A stretch of DNA of 19,639 nt. Origin: Burkholderiales bacterium. GTDB taxonomy: Bacteria > Pseudomonadota > Gammaproteobacteria > Burkholderiales > Burkholderiaceae_F. The notes beneath the pieces are model-generated. The model was not told where the DNA came from and did no database searches. It saw nothing but the letters and a program-made list of their open reading frames with translations. Made by a program: the position numbers and the translations under genes. Shown here one piece after another: positions 1 to 6,107 of this stretch; position 1 is the first letter of the stretch, and each line of letters starts with the position of its first letter. The DNA lies in contig JAJTHJ010000301.1 in NCBI GenBank assembly GCA_021298875.1, forward strand, positions 1-19,639. The letters run 5' to 3'.

Positions 1-12
1 GGCGAGCGCAGC

Positions 13-717
13 GTGCTGCTCGACGGCGCACCGATCCCCTACCGGCTGCGCCGCGCGCGCCGACGCAGCATCGGCTTCCGCATCGACGACGATGGCCTCA
101 CCGTCAGTGCGCCCCGCTGGGTCACGCTGCGCGAGATCGAATCGGCCATCGTCGAGAAGCGGCGCTGGATCGAGACCAAACTCGTGCAGTGGCGCGAGCA
201 CCGACAACGGCGCCGGGTGCCCGCGGTGCACTTTGCCGACGGTGGCCACCTGCCCTACCTAGGGCAAACACTGGCGCTGCGGCTGACCGGGCAATCGCAG
301 GCGACCACGCTGCAAGGCGCCGAACTGCACGTCGCCCTGCCGCCCGCGGCGAGCGAAGCGCAGGTGCGCGACGCGGTGCAGTCCTGGTTGCAAGCGCAGG
401 CGCGCCGCGTGTTGGGCGAGCGGCTGGAGGCGCTCGCCGCCCGTAACGCGGTGCGTCACCGCGGCTGGGCGCTGTCCTCGGCGCGGACGCAATGGGGCAG
501 TTGCACGCACGACGGGCGCATCCGCCTGAACTGGCGGTTGATCCACTTTTCGCCGGACGCGATCGACTACGTGATCGCGCACGAGCTCGCCCACCTGGCG
601 GAGATGAACCACAGCGCACGCTTCTGGCAGCGGGTGGGCGAATTGTTGCCGGGCTACGAGCAGGCGCGGGCGAGCATCAAGGGCGTAGAACTCGCCGCGC
701 TCGCCGGCGATCCGTGA
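13..717 (+). CDS. YgjP-family (DUF45) zinc metallopeptidase-like protein; true start may lie upstream of the window
   Basis: The protein looks like a YgjP/SprT-type M48-related metallohydrolase. It has the zinc site HELAH at residues 190-194, followed by EMNHSARFW, where Glu197 or His200 could supply a third ligand. Just before it is the WGSCT block (TQWGSCT, then RIRLNWRL) that typifies this family. The N-terminal third carries the usual basic stretch (RRARRRSIGFRI) and a KRRWIETKL segment. Such proteins are cytoplasmic; their substrates are poorly known, so no reaction is assigned. The first possible start is a GTG at 13, but the frame stays open to base 1 and no ribosome binding site is visible, so a few N-terminal residues may be missing. 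At 234 residues it matches the family's usual length. It ends with TGA, and a palindromic repeat follows before the next gene. Confidence 0.85.
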   Translation: MLLDGAPIPYRLRRARRRSIGFRIDDDGLTVSAPRWVTLREIESAIVEKRRWIETKLVQWREHRQRRRVPAVHFADGGHLPYLGQTLALRLTGQSQATTLQGAELHVALPPAASEAQVRDAVQSWLQAQARRVLGERLEALAARNAVRHRGWALSSARTQWGSCTHDGRIRLNWRLIHFSPDAIDYVIAHELAHLAEMNHSARFWQRVGELLPGYEQARASIKGVELAALAGDP

Positions 718-798
718 TCGGTTGCCGACAGACGGCGCGCTATTCTGGGTAACTGCACTGATCGCCACCCATGCCCAACCTCATCGGCAGCGCCATTC

Positions 799-868
799 GT
801 CATTCCGAGCCCAAGGCGAGGAATCTCAGAACGCCAAGACTGGGATTCCTCGCTACGCTCGGAATGAC
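799..868. repeat. Palindromic REP-like intergenic element
   Basis: This is an imperfect inverted repeat. An outer 12-bp arm (799-810, gtcattccgagc) pairs with 857-868, and an inner 10-bp arm (816-825, gcgaggaatc) pairs with 844-853. The two arms are joined by a short asymmetric bulge, and the loop is 18 bases (826-843). The sequence class (cattccgagc ... gaggaatc) is a dispersed palindrome seen between genes in many bacteria, and its spurious translation gives ERSEES- or RNDR-like peptides. It fills most of the gap between the metallopeptidase and acyltransferase genes. A transcript across it would form a long hairpin, but no T-tract follows, so I do not call it a terminator. Confidence 0.8.
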
Positions 869-888
869 AGGCGGCTGAGCGCCCCGGT

Positions 889-1533
889 TTGCCCATCGCC
901 ATCGTGAAGTTCCTCCCCCCGCTCGTCTGGCTCGCCCGTCTGCTGGTGGGGGCGTATCCGCGCTGGATCGGCTGCTCACCGACCGCGGCGCAGCGCATTT
1001 ACTTCGCCAACCACAGCAGCCACATGGACACGCTGGTGCTGTGGGCCTCGCTGCCCGCCGCGCTGCGCGCCAACACGCGGCCGGTGGCGGCGCGCGACTA
1101 CTGGGGCCGCGGCGGCCTGCGGCAGAAGATCGCCGAAGAGGAGCTCAACGTCGTGCTGATCGACCGCGCGCGCGAAGACAGCAGCGCCGACCCGCTCGAC
1201 CCGCTGCGCGCGGCGCTGGACCACGGCTTCTCGCTGATCATCTTTCCCGAAGGCACGCGCACGCCGCAGCCCCTGCCGGGGCCGTTCAAGTCGGGGCTGT
1301 ACCGGCTGGCGCAGGAGTTCCCGCAGGTCGAGTTGATCCCGGTGTATCTGGACAACCTGCACCGCTCGATGCCCAAGGGGGCGCTGCTGCCGGTGCCGAT
1401 CATCAGCACGCTGCGCTTCGGCGCGCCGCTGGCGCGCATCGAAGGCGAGAGCCGCGAGGCCTTTCTCGAGCGCGCCCGCGCCGCGGTGATCGCCCTGTCG
1501 TCGGAACGGCCGCAGGCGGAGGCGGCGGCATGA
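889..1533 (+). CDS. PlsC-like 1-acyl-sn-glycerol-3-phosphate acyltransferase family protein
   Basis: This is a member of the PlsC/LPLAT acyltransferase superfamily, which transfers acyl groups to lysophospholipid-type acceptors at the inner membrane. The catalytic HX4D motif is His42-Asp47 within NHSSHMD, and the glycerophosphate-binding FPEGTRT block is residues 119-125. A hydrophobic N-terminus (FLPPLVWLARLLVGAY) suits membrane association. At 214 residues it is compact compared with E. coli PlsC. The start is uncertain: TTG at 889 is used here, GTG at 904 is the alternative, and neither has a convincing ribosome binding site. The stop overlaps the start of the next gene (ATGA at 1530-1533), so the two are translationally coupled. 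The neighbour is a CdsA-like protein, which points to a dedicated phospholipid modification pair. The acceptor lipid is unknown. Confidence 0.85.
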   Translation: MPIAIVKFLPPLVWLARLLVGAYPRWIGCSPTAAQRIYFANHSSHMDTLVLWASLPAALRANTRPVAARDYWGRGGLRQKIAEEELNVVLIDRAREDSSADPLDPLRAALDHGFSLIIFPEGTRTPQPLPGPFKSGLYRLAQEFPQVELIPVYLDNLHRSMPKGALLPVPIISTLRFGAPLARIEGESREAFLERARAAVIALSSERPQAEAAA

Positions 1534-2474
1534 GAGGCACCCAGCTCTTCCTCGCCGTGATGGCGGCGATGCTGCTGGTCTTTGGCATCGGCACCGCCAT
1601 CGGCAACCGGATCGCCGCCCGCGCGCGCGAGCAGGATCGCATCGCCTGGGCGCGGCAGCTGAACCTGCGCATCCGCGTCGGCTGGGTGCTGGTGCTGCTC
1701 TTCGCGGCCGGCTTTGCGTTGGGCGAGGCCGCACTGGCCGTGCTCTTTGCCGCGGCCTCGTTCTTCGCGCTGCGCGAGTTCGTCGCACTGACGCCGATCC
1801 GCGCCTCCGACTACTGGGCGCTCGTGCTGGCCTTCTACGTGGTCATCCCCTTGCAGTACCTGCTGGTGGGGGGCGGGTCGTTTGCACTGTTCACCGTGTT
1901 CATCCCGGTCTACCTGTTTCTGCTGCTGCCGGTGGTCATGGCTATCGCCCAGGACACCGAGCGCTACCTCGACCGCGTGGCCAAGATGCAGTGGGGGATG
2001 ATGATCTGCGTCTTCTGCGTCAGCCACGCGCCGGCGGTGGCGCGGCTGAGCCTGCCCGGCTACCACGACCGCGGCTGGCTGCTGTTGCTGTACCTGCTGC
2101 TGGTCGTCTTCCTGGCCGACCTGCTGGCCGTGGTGGCGAGCGTCTTCTGGGGCCGCACGCCGCTGCGCTGGGACCCGACCAAGAGCCGCGAAGGGGTGCT
2201 GGCCGGCGCCATCGGCGCGGTGGTGGTCGGCACGCTGCTGTGGGGGATCACGCCGTTTCGCATCTGGCAGTCCACCCTGATGTCGATGGCCATCGTCGGC
2301 GCCTCGCTGCTGGGCAGCGTCGTGCTCACCGCGGTGGAACGCAGCCTCGGCGTGCGCGATCTGGCCATCGAAACCGGCGTGCCGCTGGTGCACGGCGTGC
2401 TCGGGCGGATCGAGGGCCTGGCCTTTGCCGCGCCGGTGTTCTTCCACCTGACGCTGTACTTCTTCGCCGCGTAG
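1530..2474 (+). CDS. Divergent CdsA-like (phosphatidate cytidylyltransferase family) membrane protein
   Basis: This is a polytopic inner-membrane protein of 314 residues with roughly seven or eight hydrophobic segments. Two stretches place it in the CTP-transferase (CdsA) family: GRTPLRWDPTKSREG at residues 208-222 corresponds to the family's G-x-SPxKTxEG block, and residues 274-297 (RDLAIETGVPLV, then HGVLGRIEGL) correspond to the CdsA signature. In that signature the usual KD, HGG and DR...D residues are changed: the position of the DR aspartate is Gly292 and the later Asp is Glu295. It may therefore act on another substrate or be non-catalytic. CdsA paralogues of this kind (compare E. coli YnbB) occur beside acyltransferases. 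Its start lies inside the stop of the PlsC-like gene. The annotation 'phosphatidate cytidylyltransferase' fits the family, not a proven reaction. Confidence 0.75.
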   Translation: MRGTQLFLAVMAAMLLVFGIGTAIGNRIAARAREQDRIAWARQLNLRIRVGWVLVLLFAAGFALGEAALAVLFAAASFFALREFVALTPIRASDYWALVLAFYVVIPLQYLLVGGGSFALFTVFIPVYLFLLLPVVMAIAQDTERYLDRVAKMQWGMMICVFCVSHAPAVARLSLPGYHDRGWLLLLYLLLVVFLADLLAVVASVFWGRTPLRWDPTKSREGVLAGAIGAVVVGTLLWGITPFRIWQSTLMSMAIVGASLLGSVVLTAVERSLGVRDLAIETGVPLVHGVLGRIEGLAFAAPVFFHLTLYFFAA

Positions 2475-2608
2475 CAACCGCGCCACAGCGCGCGGCGTCT
2501 GCGGCGACCGGGTCTGACGCAGGTCGAATGTTCCCGCCGACACCCCCTTGGCAGGCACGCGCCGGCGGCGTCAAATCCGGGTCGAGCTTGTCTCGTTTGG
2601 GGGTCGAT

Positions 2609-3244
2609 ATGGCGCGGCTTGCAACGATGGCTGTGAGGCTTGGCTGGGTCTGGGCCGCAGGCGCAGTGGCGGTGCTGCCTGCTGCCGCCGCAGCCGCCGA
2701 CGAAGTCGGCGCGCGCGACCTCTGGCGCCCGGCCGCCGTCACCGATCTCGGCAAAGGCCAACAGTTGCGGCTGACCACCGCCAGCGCCCCGTTCCTGCCC
2801 TGGGCCTCGCCCTACGACCTGGCCAGCGCGTGGCAGTTGCGGCGCGACGAGCTGGCGCAGGCAACCTACCGCGTCAGCTTTGCCCAGATCTCGGCCTGGG
2901 ATTTCAAGCTCGGCCTGACTGCCAGCCGCCCGGACTACGGTCTGGGCCGCCGCACCGCGTACGGCAGCCTGGCGCCGCGCGACGGTTGGAGCGCGCTGCC
3001 GATGTTCCATCTGGGCAGCGACCGGATGTTCGGCGAGCGCTGGCGCCTGTCGCTCTCCGCCGACGGCACGCTCACCGCGCGCGGGCACGCGCTCGAACTG
3101 GGCATGGCCGTCGACTACCGGCTGGGATCGAGCTTCTCCCTCTACGGCGGCTACCGGCTGACCGACGCCAGCGGCGGCGCCGAGGACTTCTATCTGCCGG
3201 GCCTGACCAACGCGGCCAGCATCGGCCTGCGTTACCGGTTCTGA
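2609..3244 (+). CDS. Secreted beta-barrel-like outer membrane protein of unknown function
   Basis: I do not recognise this 211-residue protein. It starts with a clear signal peptide: a basic N-terminus, a hydrophobic core (WVWAAGAVAVL) and an alanine-rich cleavage region near residues 25-30, just before DEVGARDLW. The mature part has alternating polar and aromatic strands (FKLGLTAS, WRLSLSADGTL, ALELGMAVDYRL, FSLYGGYRL) and ends in IGLRYRF. A terminal phenylalanine preceded by alternating residues is the usual outer-membrane insertion signal, so a small beta-barrel is likely. The chosen ATG has a G-rich ribosome binding site (ggggg) about 6 bases upstream; ATG at 2627 is an alternative. It is separated by 134 bases from the CdsA-like gene. 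The attenuator leader of aroG begins 49 bases downstream. Confidence 0.75.
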   Translation: MARLATMAVRLGWVWAAGAVAVLPAAAAAADEVGARDLWRPAAVTDLGKGQQLRLTTASAPFLPWASPYDLASAWQLRRDELAQATYRVSFAQISAWDFKLGLTASRPDYGLGRRTAYGSLAPRDGWSALPMFHLGSDRMFGERWRLSLSADGTLTARGHALELGMAVDYRLGSSFSLYGGYRLTDASGGAEDFYLPGLTNAASIGLRYRF

Positions 3245-3293
3245 GCGCAGCAGCGCAAAGTCGGGTACATTCTGGAGCGAAGAAATTCACGCC

Positions 3294-3374
3294 ATGACCG
3301 ATCGCACCGCTCGTTGCTTTTACTTCTTCGGCTTTTTCCGGCCTCTGGCGGAACGAGTCGAGCGGCGCACGTAA
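3294..3374 (+). CDS. Phenylalanine-rich leader peptide of the aroG attenuator
   Basis: A 26-codon open frame (ATG 3294, TAA 3372-3374) starts MTDRTARC and then reads FYFFGFF at codons 9-15: five Phe and one Tyr in seven codons (bases 3318-3338). It ends 20 bases before a strong terminator that precedes a DAHP synthase gene. This is the architecture of E. coli pheL and pheM, the known Phe-rich leader peptides. Ribosome stalling at the Phe run when charged tRNA-Phe is scarce would set the fold of the downstream RNA. The ribosome binding site is weak: ggag at 3274-3277 is rather far, and a gaagaa-like stretch is closer. The peptide itself is probably without function after translation. Confidence 0.82.
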   Translation: MTDRTARCFYFFGFFRPLAERVERRT

Positions 3375-3403
3375 ACAACCCCCGAATCGACCCCAACCGC
3401 CAG
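3307..3403 (+). promoter_or_regulatory. Competing antiterminator pairings of the aroG attenuator
   Basis: Segment 3345-3351 (ctggcgg), directly after the Phe codons, is perfectly complementary to 3397-3403 (ccgccag), which is most of the left arm of the terminator. A second helix, 3357-3361 with 3387-3391 (gtcga/tcgac), can extend this antiterminator. Upstream, 3307-3313 (ccgctcg) can pair with 3359-3365 (cgagcgg), a possible protector helix that a ribosome on the Phe codons would disrupt. These pairings are read directly from the sequence. Which ones form and in what order is inference. Confidence 0.6.
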
Positions 3404-3427
3404 GCCCAAACCCTGGCGGTTTTTTTT
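3395..3427 (+). terminator. Intrinsic terminator of the aroG attenuator
   Basis: A perfect 10-bp stem is formed by aaccgccagg (3395-3404) and cctggcggtt (3412-3421), with a 7-base loop cccaaac. The uninterrupted run of eight T residues is 3420-3427. The terminator lies between the leader peptide stop (3374) and the aroG start (3460), so it can end transcription before aroG. Confidence 0.9.
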
Positions 3428-3459
3428 CGCCACGGGCGTGGGCCACGAGGAGCAGCCCG

Positions 3460-4554
3460 ATGGACGGAGCCAAAAGCATGCGTTTCATGACCGACGACCT
3501 GCGGATCAAGGAGATCAAGGAACTCTCCCCGCCCGCGCACCTGATCCGCGAGTTCCCCTGCGACGAACGCGCCTCGCAGACCGTGCACGAGGCCCGCGGC
3601 GCGATGCACCGCATCCTGCACGGGATGGACGACCGGCTGATCGTCGTGGTCGGCCCCTGCTCGATCCACGACCCCGCGGCAGCGCTCGACTACGCGCGCA
3701 AGCTCAAGGCCGAGCGCGACCGGCTGGCGTCCGATCTGGAGATCGTGATGCGCGTGTACTTCGAAAAGCCGCGCACCACGGTCGGCTGGAAGGGGCTGAT
3801 CAACGATCCGGATCTCGATGGCAGCTTCCGCATCAACCACGGGCTGCGGCTGGCGCGCGAACTGCTGATGAACATCAACGAACTGGGCCTGCCCGCCGGT
3901 TGCGAGTACCTGGACATGATCACGCCGCAGTACATCGCGGACTTCGTCGCCTGGGGCGCGATCGGCGCGCGTACGACCGAGAGCCAGGTGCACCGCGAAC
4001 TGGCGTCGGGTCTGTCCTGCCCGGTCGGCTTCAAGAACGGCACCGACGGCAACGTGCGGATCGCCGCCGAGGCGATCCTCGCCGCGCAGCGCCCGCATCA
4101 TTTCCTCTCGGTGACCAAGGGCGGGCATTCGGCCATCGTCTCCACCCGCGGCAACGACGACTGCCACATCATCCTGCGCGGCGGCAAGACCACCAACTAC
4201 GACGCCGCCAGCGTGGAGGCCGCCTGCGCCGAACTCGCCAAAAACGCCCTGGCGCAACGGCTGATGATCGACGCCAGCCACGCCAACAGCCGCAAGAACG
4301 CGGCCAACCAGATCGGTGTGTGCGCCGCAGTCGGCGAGCAACTCGCCGCCGGCGAGGCGCGCATTGTCGGCGTGATGATCGAAAGCCATCTGCTCGGCGG
4401 CCGGCAGGATCTGGTACCGGGTAAGACGCTTGAGTACGGTCAGTCGATCACCGACCCTTGCCTGGGCTGGGACGACACGGTACCGGTGCTCGACGATCTG
4501 GCCGCCGCGGTGCGCGCACGCCGGCTGCACGCGGCGCGGCACGCCGGCAAGTAA
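3460..4554 (+). CDS. aroG: 3-deoxy-7-phosphoheptulonate (DAHP) synthase, AroG-type class I
   Basis: It condenses phosphoenolpyruvate and erythrose 4-phosphate to DAHP, the first shikimate-pathway step, in the cytoplasm. The protein (364 residues) aligns with E. coli AroG (350) at a constant offset of six. The metal ligands are Cys67 (GPCSIHD), His274 (DASHANS), Glu308 (VMIESHL) and Asp332 (ITDPCLGW). PEP-binding blocks RVYFEKPRTTVGWKG, GFKNGTDG and LRGGK are intact. Asp152 and Pro156 (LDMITPQY) match AroG residues implicated in phenylalanine inhibition, so a Phe-sensitive isozyme is likely, which agrees with the Phe-rich leader upstream. The ATG has a good ribosome binding site (gaggag, about 7 bases away). 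The gene begins 32 bases after the terminator T-run, so its expression depends on readthrough. The isozyme class is inferred. Confidence 0.95.
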   Translation: MDGAKSMRFMTDDLRIKEIKELSPPAHLIREFPCDERASQTVHEARGAMHRILHGMDDRLIVVVGPCSIHDPAAALDYARKLKAERDRLASDLEIVMRVYFEKPRTTVGWKGLINDPDLDGSFRINHGLRLARELLMNINELGLPAGCEYLDMITPQYIADFVAWGAIGARTTESQVHRELASGLSCPVGFKNGTDGNVRIAAEAILAAQRPHHFLSVTKGGHSAIVSTRGNDDCHIILRGGKTTNYDAASVEAACAELAKNALAQRLMIDASHANSRKNAANQIGVCAAVGEQLAAGEARIVGVMIESHLLGGRQDLVPGKTLEYGQSITDPCLGWDDTVPVLDDLAAAVRARRLHAARHAGK

Positions 4555-4580
4555 GGCTCGAACCGGCGGATTGCAGCGCA

Positions 4581-4597
4581 CGCCGCGGGACGCGGCG
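4581..4597 (+). other. Short GC-rich hairpin between aroG and the EamA gene
   Basis: cgccgcg (4581-4587) and cgcggcg (4591-4597) are perfect complements around a gga loop. No T-run follows, so it is not a typical intrinsic terminator. It could be an mRNA 3' end structure or chance in GC-rich DNA. Confidence 0.3.
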
Positions 4598-4644
4598 AGC
4601 GGCCGGACTGCCGATACTGCGAGCCTCATGCACCGGAGCACGCC

Positions 4645-5538
4645 ATGTCGCGCCGCGATCTGTTCGACCTGCTGCTGCTGGCCGCGCTCTGGGGCGCGAG
4701 CTTCCTCTTCCTGCGCTATGTGGTGCCGGCCTTTGGCCCGGTTGCCCTGATCGAGGTGCGCGTGGCGCTGGCCGCCGCGGTGCTGCTGCCCTGGTTGTGG
4801 TGGCGCGGCGGCGGCGCCGCGCTGCTCACCCATTGGCGGCCGCTGCTGACGGTCGGGCTGCTGAACTCGGCCCTGCCCTTCGTGCTGCTGTCCTACGCAA
4901 CGCTGACCCTGACCGCCGGCGTGGCGTCGATCCTGAACGCCACCACGCCGCTGTGGACCGCGGCCGTCGCCGTCGTCTGGCTGGGACAGCGCTTCGGCCG
5001 CCGGCAATGGTTGGGGCTGGCGTTGGGTTGGCTGGGGGTCGCGATTCTCGTCTGGGGCAAGGTCGATCTGCGCCCCGGCAGCAGCGGCTTTGCGGTCGCG
5101 CTGTCGGTCGGCGCCTGCCTGCTCGCCACCTTCGCCTATGGGGTGGCTGCCAACTTCACCCGGCGGCGGCTGTCGAGCGTGGAGCCGCGTGCCGTCGCCG
5201 CCGGCAGTCAGGCGAGCGCCGCAGTGCTGCTGCTGCCGCCCGCCCTGCTGTGGTGGCCATCGCCGCCGCCGCCCGCGACGGCCTGGCTGGCCGCGTTGGC
5301 ACTGGGTCTCGCCTGTACCGCACTGGCCTACCTGCTGTACTTCCGGCTGCTGGCGCGCATCGGCGCGCTGCGCGCCGCCAGCGTCACCTTCCTCATTCCC
5401 GTGTTCGCCACGCTTTGGGGCGCGCTGTTCCTCGCTGAGGCGCTGACCTTGCAGATGCTGGCAGGTGCGGCCGTGGTCTTCGCCGGTACCGCGCTCGCGC
5501 TCAATCTGCTGCCGGGGCAGCCACGCAAGCCCGGTTGA
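4645..5538 (+). CDS. EamA/DMT-family transporter
   Basis: This is a 297-residue inner-membrane protein of the drug/metabolite transporter superfamily. It has two repeated EamA domains, at roughly residues 5-140 and 150-290, giving about ten hydrophobic segments. Typical family stretches are the N-terminal LLLLAALWGASFLFLRYVVPAF, the end of the first repeat (SILNATTPLWTAAVAVVWLGQRF) and the matching part of the second (TFLIPVFATLWGALFLAE). Many relatives export amino acids or related metabolites, but the substrate cannot be read from the sequence. The ATG is preceded by ggag at a spacing of 6. The gene lies 90 bases after aroG in the same direction. Co-expression with it is possible, and a role in aromatic metabolite export would be a guess. 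It converges with the adenosyltransferase gene, 15 bases between the stops. Confidence 0.88.
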   Translation: MSRRDLFDLLLLAALWGASFLFLRYVVPAFGPVALIEVRVALAAAVLLPWLWWRGGGAALLTHWRPLLTVGLLNSALPFVLLSYATLTLTAGVASILNATTPLWTAAVAVVWLGQRFGRRQWLGLALGWLGVAILVWGKVDLRPGSSGFAVALSVGACLLATFAYGVAANFTRRRLSSVEPRAVAAGSQASAAVLLLPPALLWWPSPPPPATAWLAALALGLACTALAYLLYFRLLARIGALRAASVTFLIPVFATLWGALFLAEALTLQMLAGAAVVFAGTALALNLLPGQPRKPG

Positions 5539-5553
5539 GTCGGCGCCCCGCCG

Positions 5554-6105
5554 CTACTGGTTCTTGCGCTGCTGCCAGAGCACGTCGGCGCCGCCCGCCG
5601 CGCGATTTAGCACGCGGGCGAGCACGAAGAGCAGGTCGGACAGGCGATTCAGATACTGGCGCGGCGCGTCGTTGACCGGCTGCACGCGGCCCAGCGCCAC
5701 CACCGCACGCTCGGCGCGCCGGCACACGGTGCGCGCCACGTGCGCGACCGCGGCGGCGCGCGTGCCGCCCGGCAAAATGAATTCCGCCAGCCGCGGCAGC
5801 GCGGCGTTGTAGTGCGCCAGCCGCGCATCGAGCCGCGCCACCTGTACCTCCTTGACCATCGTGTAGCCGGGGATGCACAGCTCGCCGCCGAGGTCGAAGA
5901 GATCGTGCTGGATGTCGGTGAGGTCGGCGCGCACCTCGGCGGGCAGGTCTTCGGTCGCCAGCAGGCCGAGCACGGAGTTCAGCTCGTCCACGTGGCCCAT
6001 CGCGTCCACGCGCAGATCGTCCTTGGCCACACGCGTGCCGTCACCCAGCCCCGTGGTGCCGTCGTCGCCGGTGCGGGTGGCAATGCTCGACAAACGGTTC
6101 GCCAT
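5554..6105 (-). CDS. PduO-type ATP:cob(I)alamin adenosyltransferase
   Basis: It transfers the 5'-deoxyadenosyl group of ATP to cob(I)alamin to make adenosylcobalamin in the cytoplasm. The 183-residue protein carries the family landmarks in order: the ATP-binding N-terminus TRTGDDGTTGLGDG at residues 10-23 with KDDLR behind it, GHVDELNS, FILPGG, the arginine-rich helix ARTVCRRAER and the C-terminal YLNRLSDLLFVLAR. Length is normal for the single-domain MMAB/PduO group. This is not the CobA/CobO type. The ATG lies 2 bases after the stop of the TAXI gene, with gaggg as ribosome binding site inside that gene's end, so the two form an operon. No cobalamin-dependent enzyme is encoded in the window. 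Confidence 0.93.
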   Translation of the reverse strand: MANRLSSIATRTGDDGTTGLGDGTRVAKDDLRVDAMGHVDELNSVLGLLATEDLPAEVRADLTDIQHDLFDLGGELCIPGYTMVKEVQVARLDARLAHYNAALPRLAEFILPGGTRAAAVAHVARTVCRRAERAVVALGRVQPVNDAPRQYLNRLSDLLFVLARVLNRAAGGADVLWQQRKNQ

Positions 6106-6107
6106 GT

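Noticed and set aside
722..907. Small plus-strand open frame upstream of the acyltransferase gene
   Set aside because: Its middle is the translation of the palindromic repeat, a familiar spurious peptide; no ribosome binding site.
3261..3293. Promoter for the aroG leader (tacatt at 3266-3271 as -10)
   Set aside because: No acceptable -35 at the right distance, so I do not list it as a feature.
4581..4597. Hairpin after aroG considered as an intrinsic terminator
   Set aside because: No T-run follows the stem.
3232..5007. Minus-strand open frame of about 590 codons across aroG and the EamA gene
   Set aside because: Composition is typical of an antisense shadow, and it would cover the leader and terminator of aroG.
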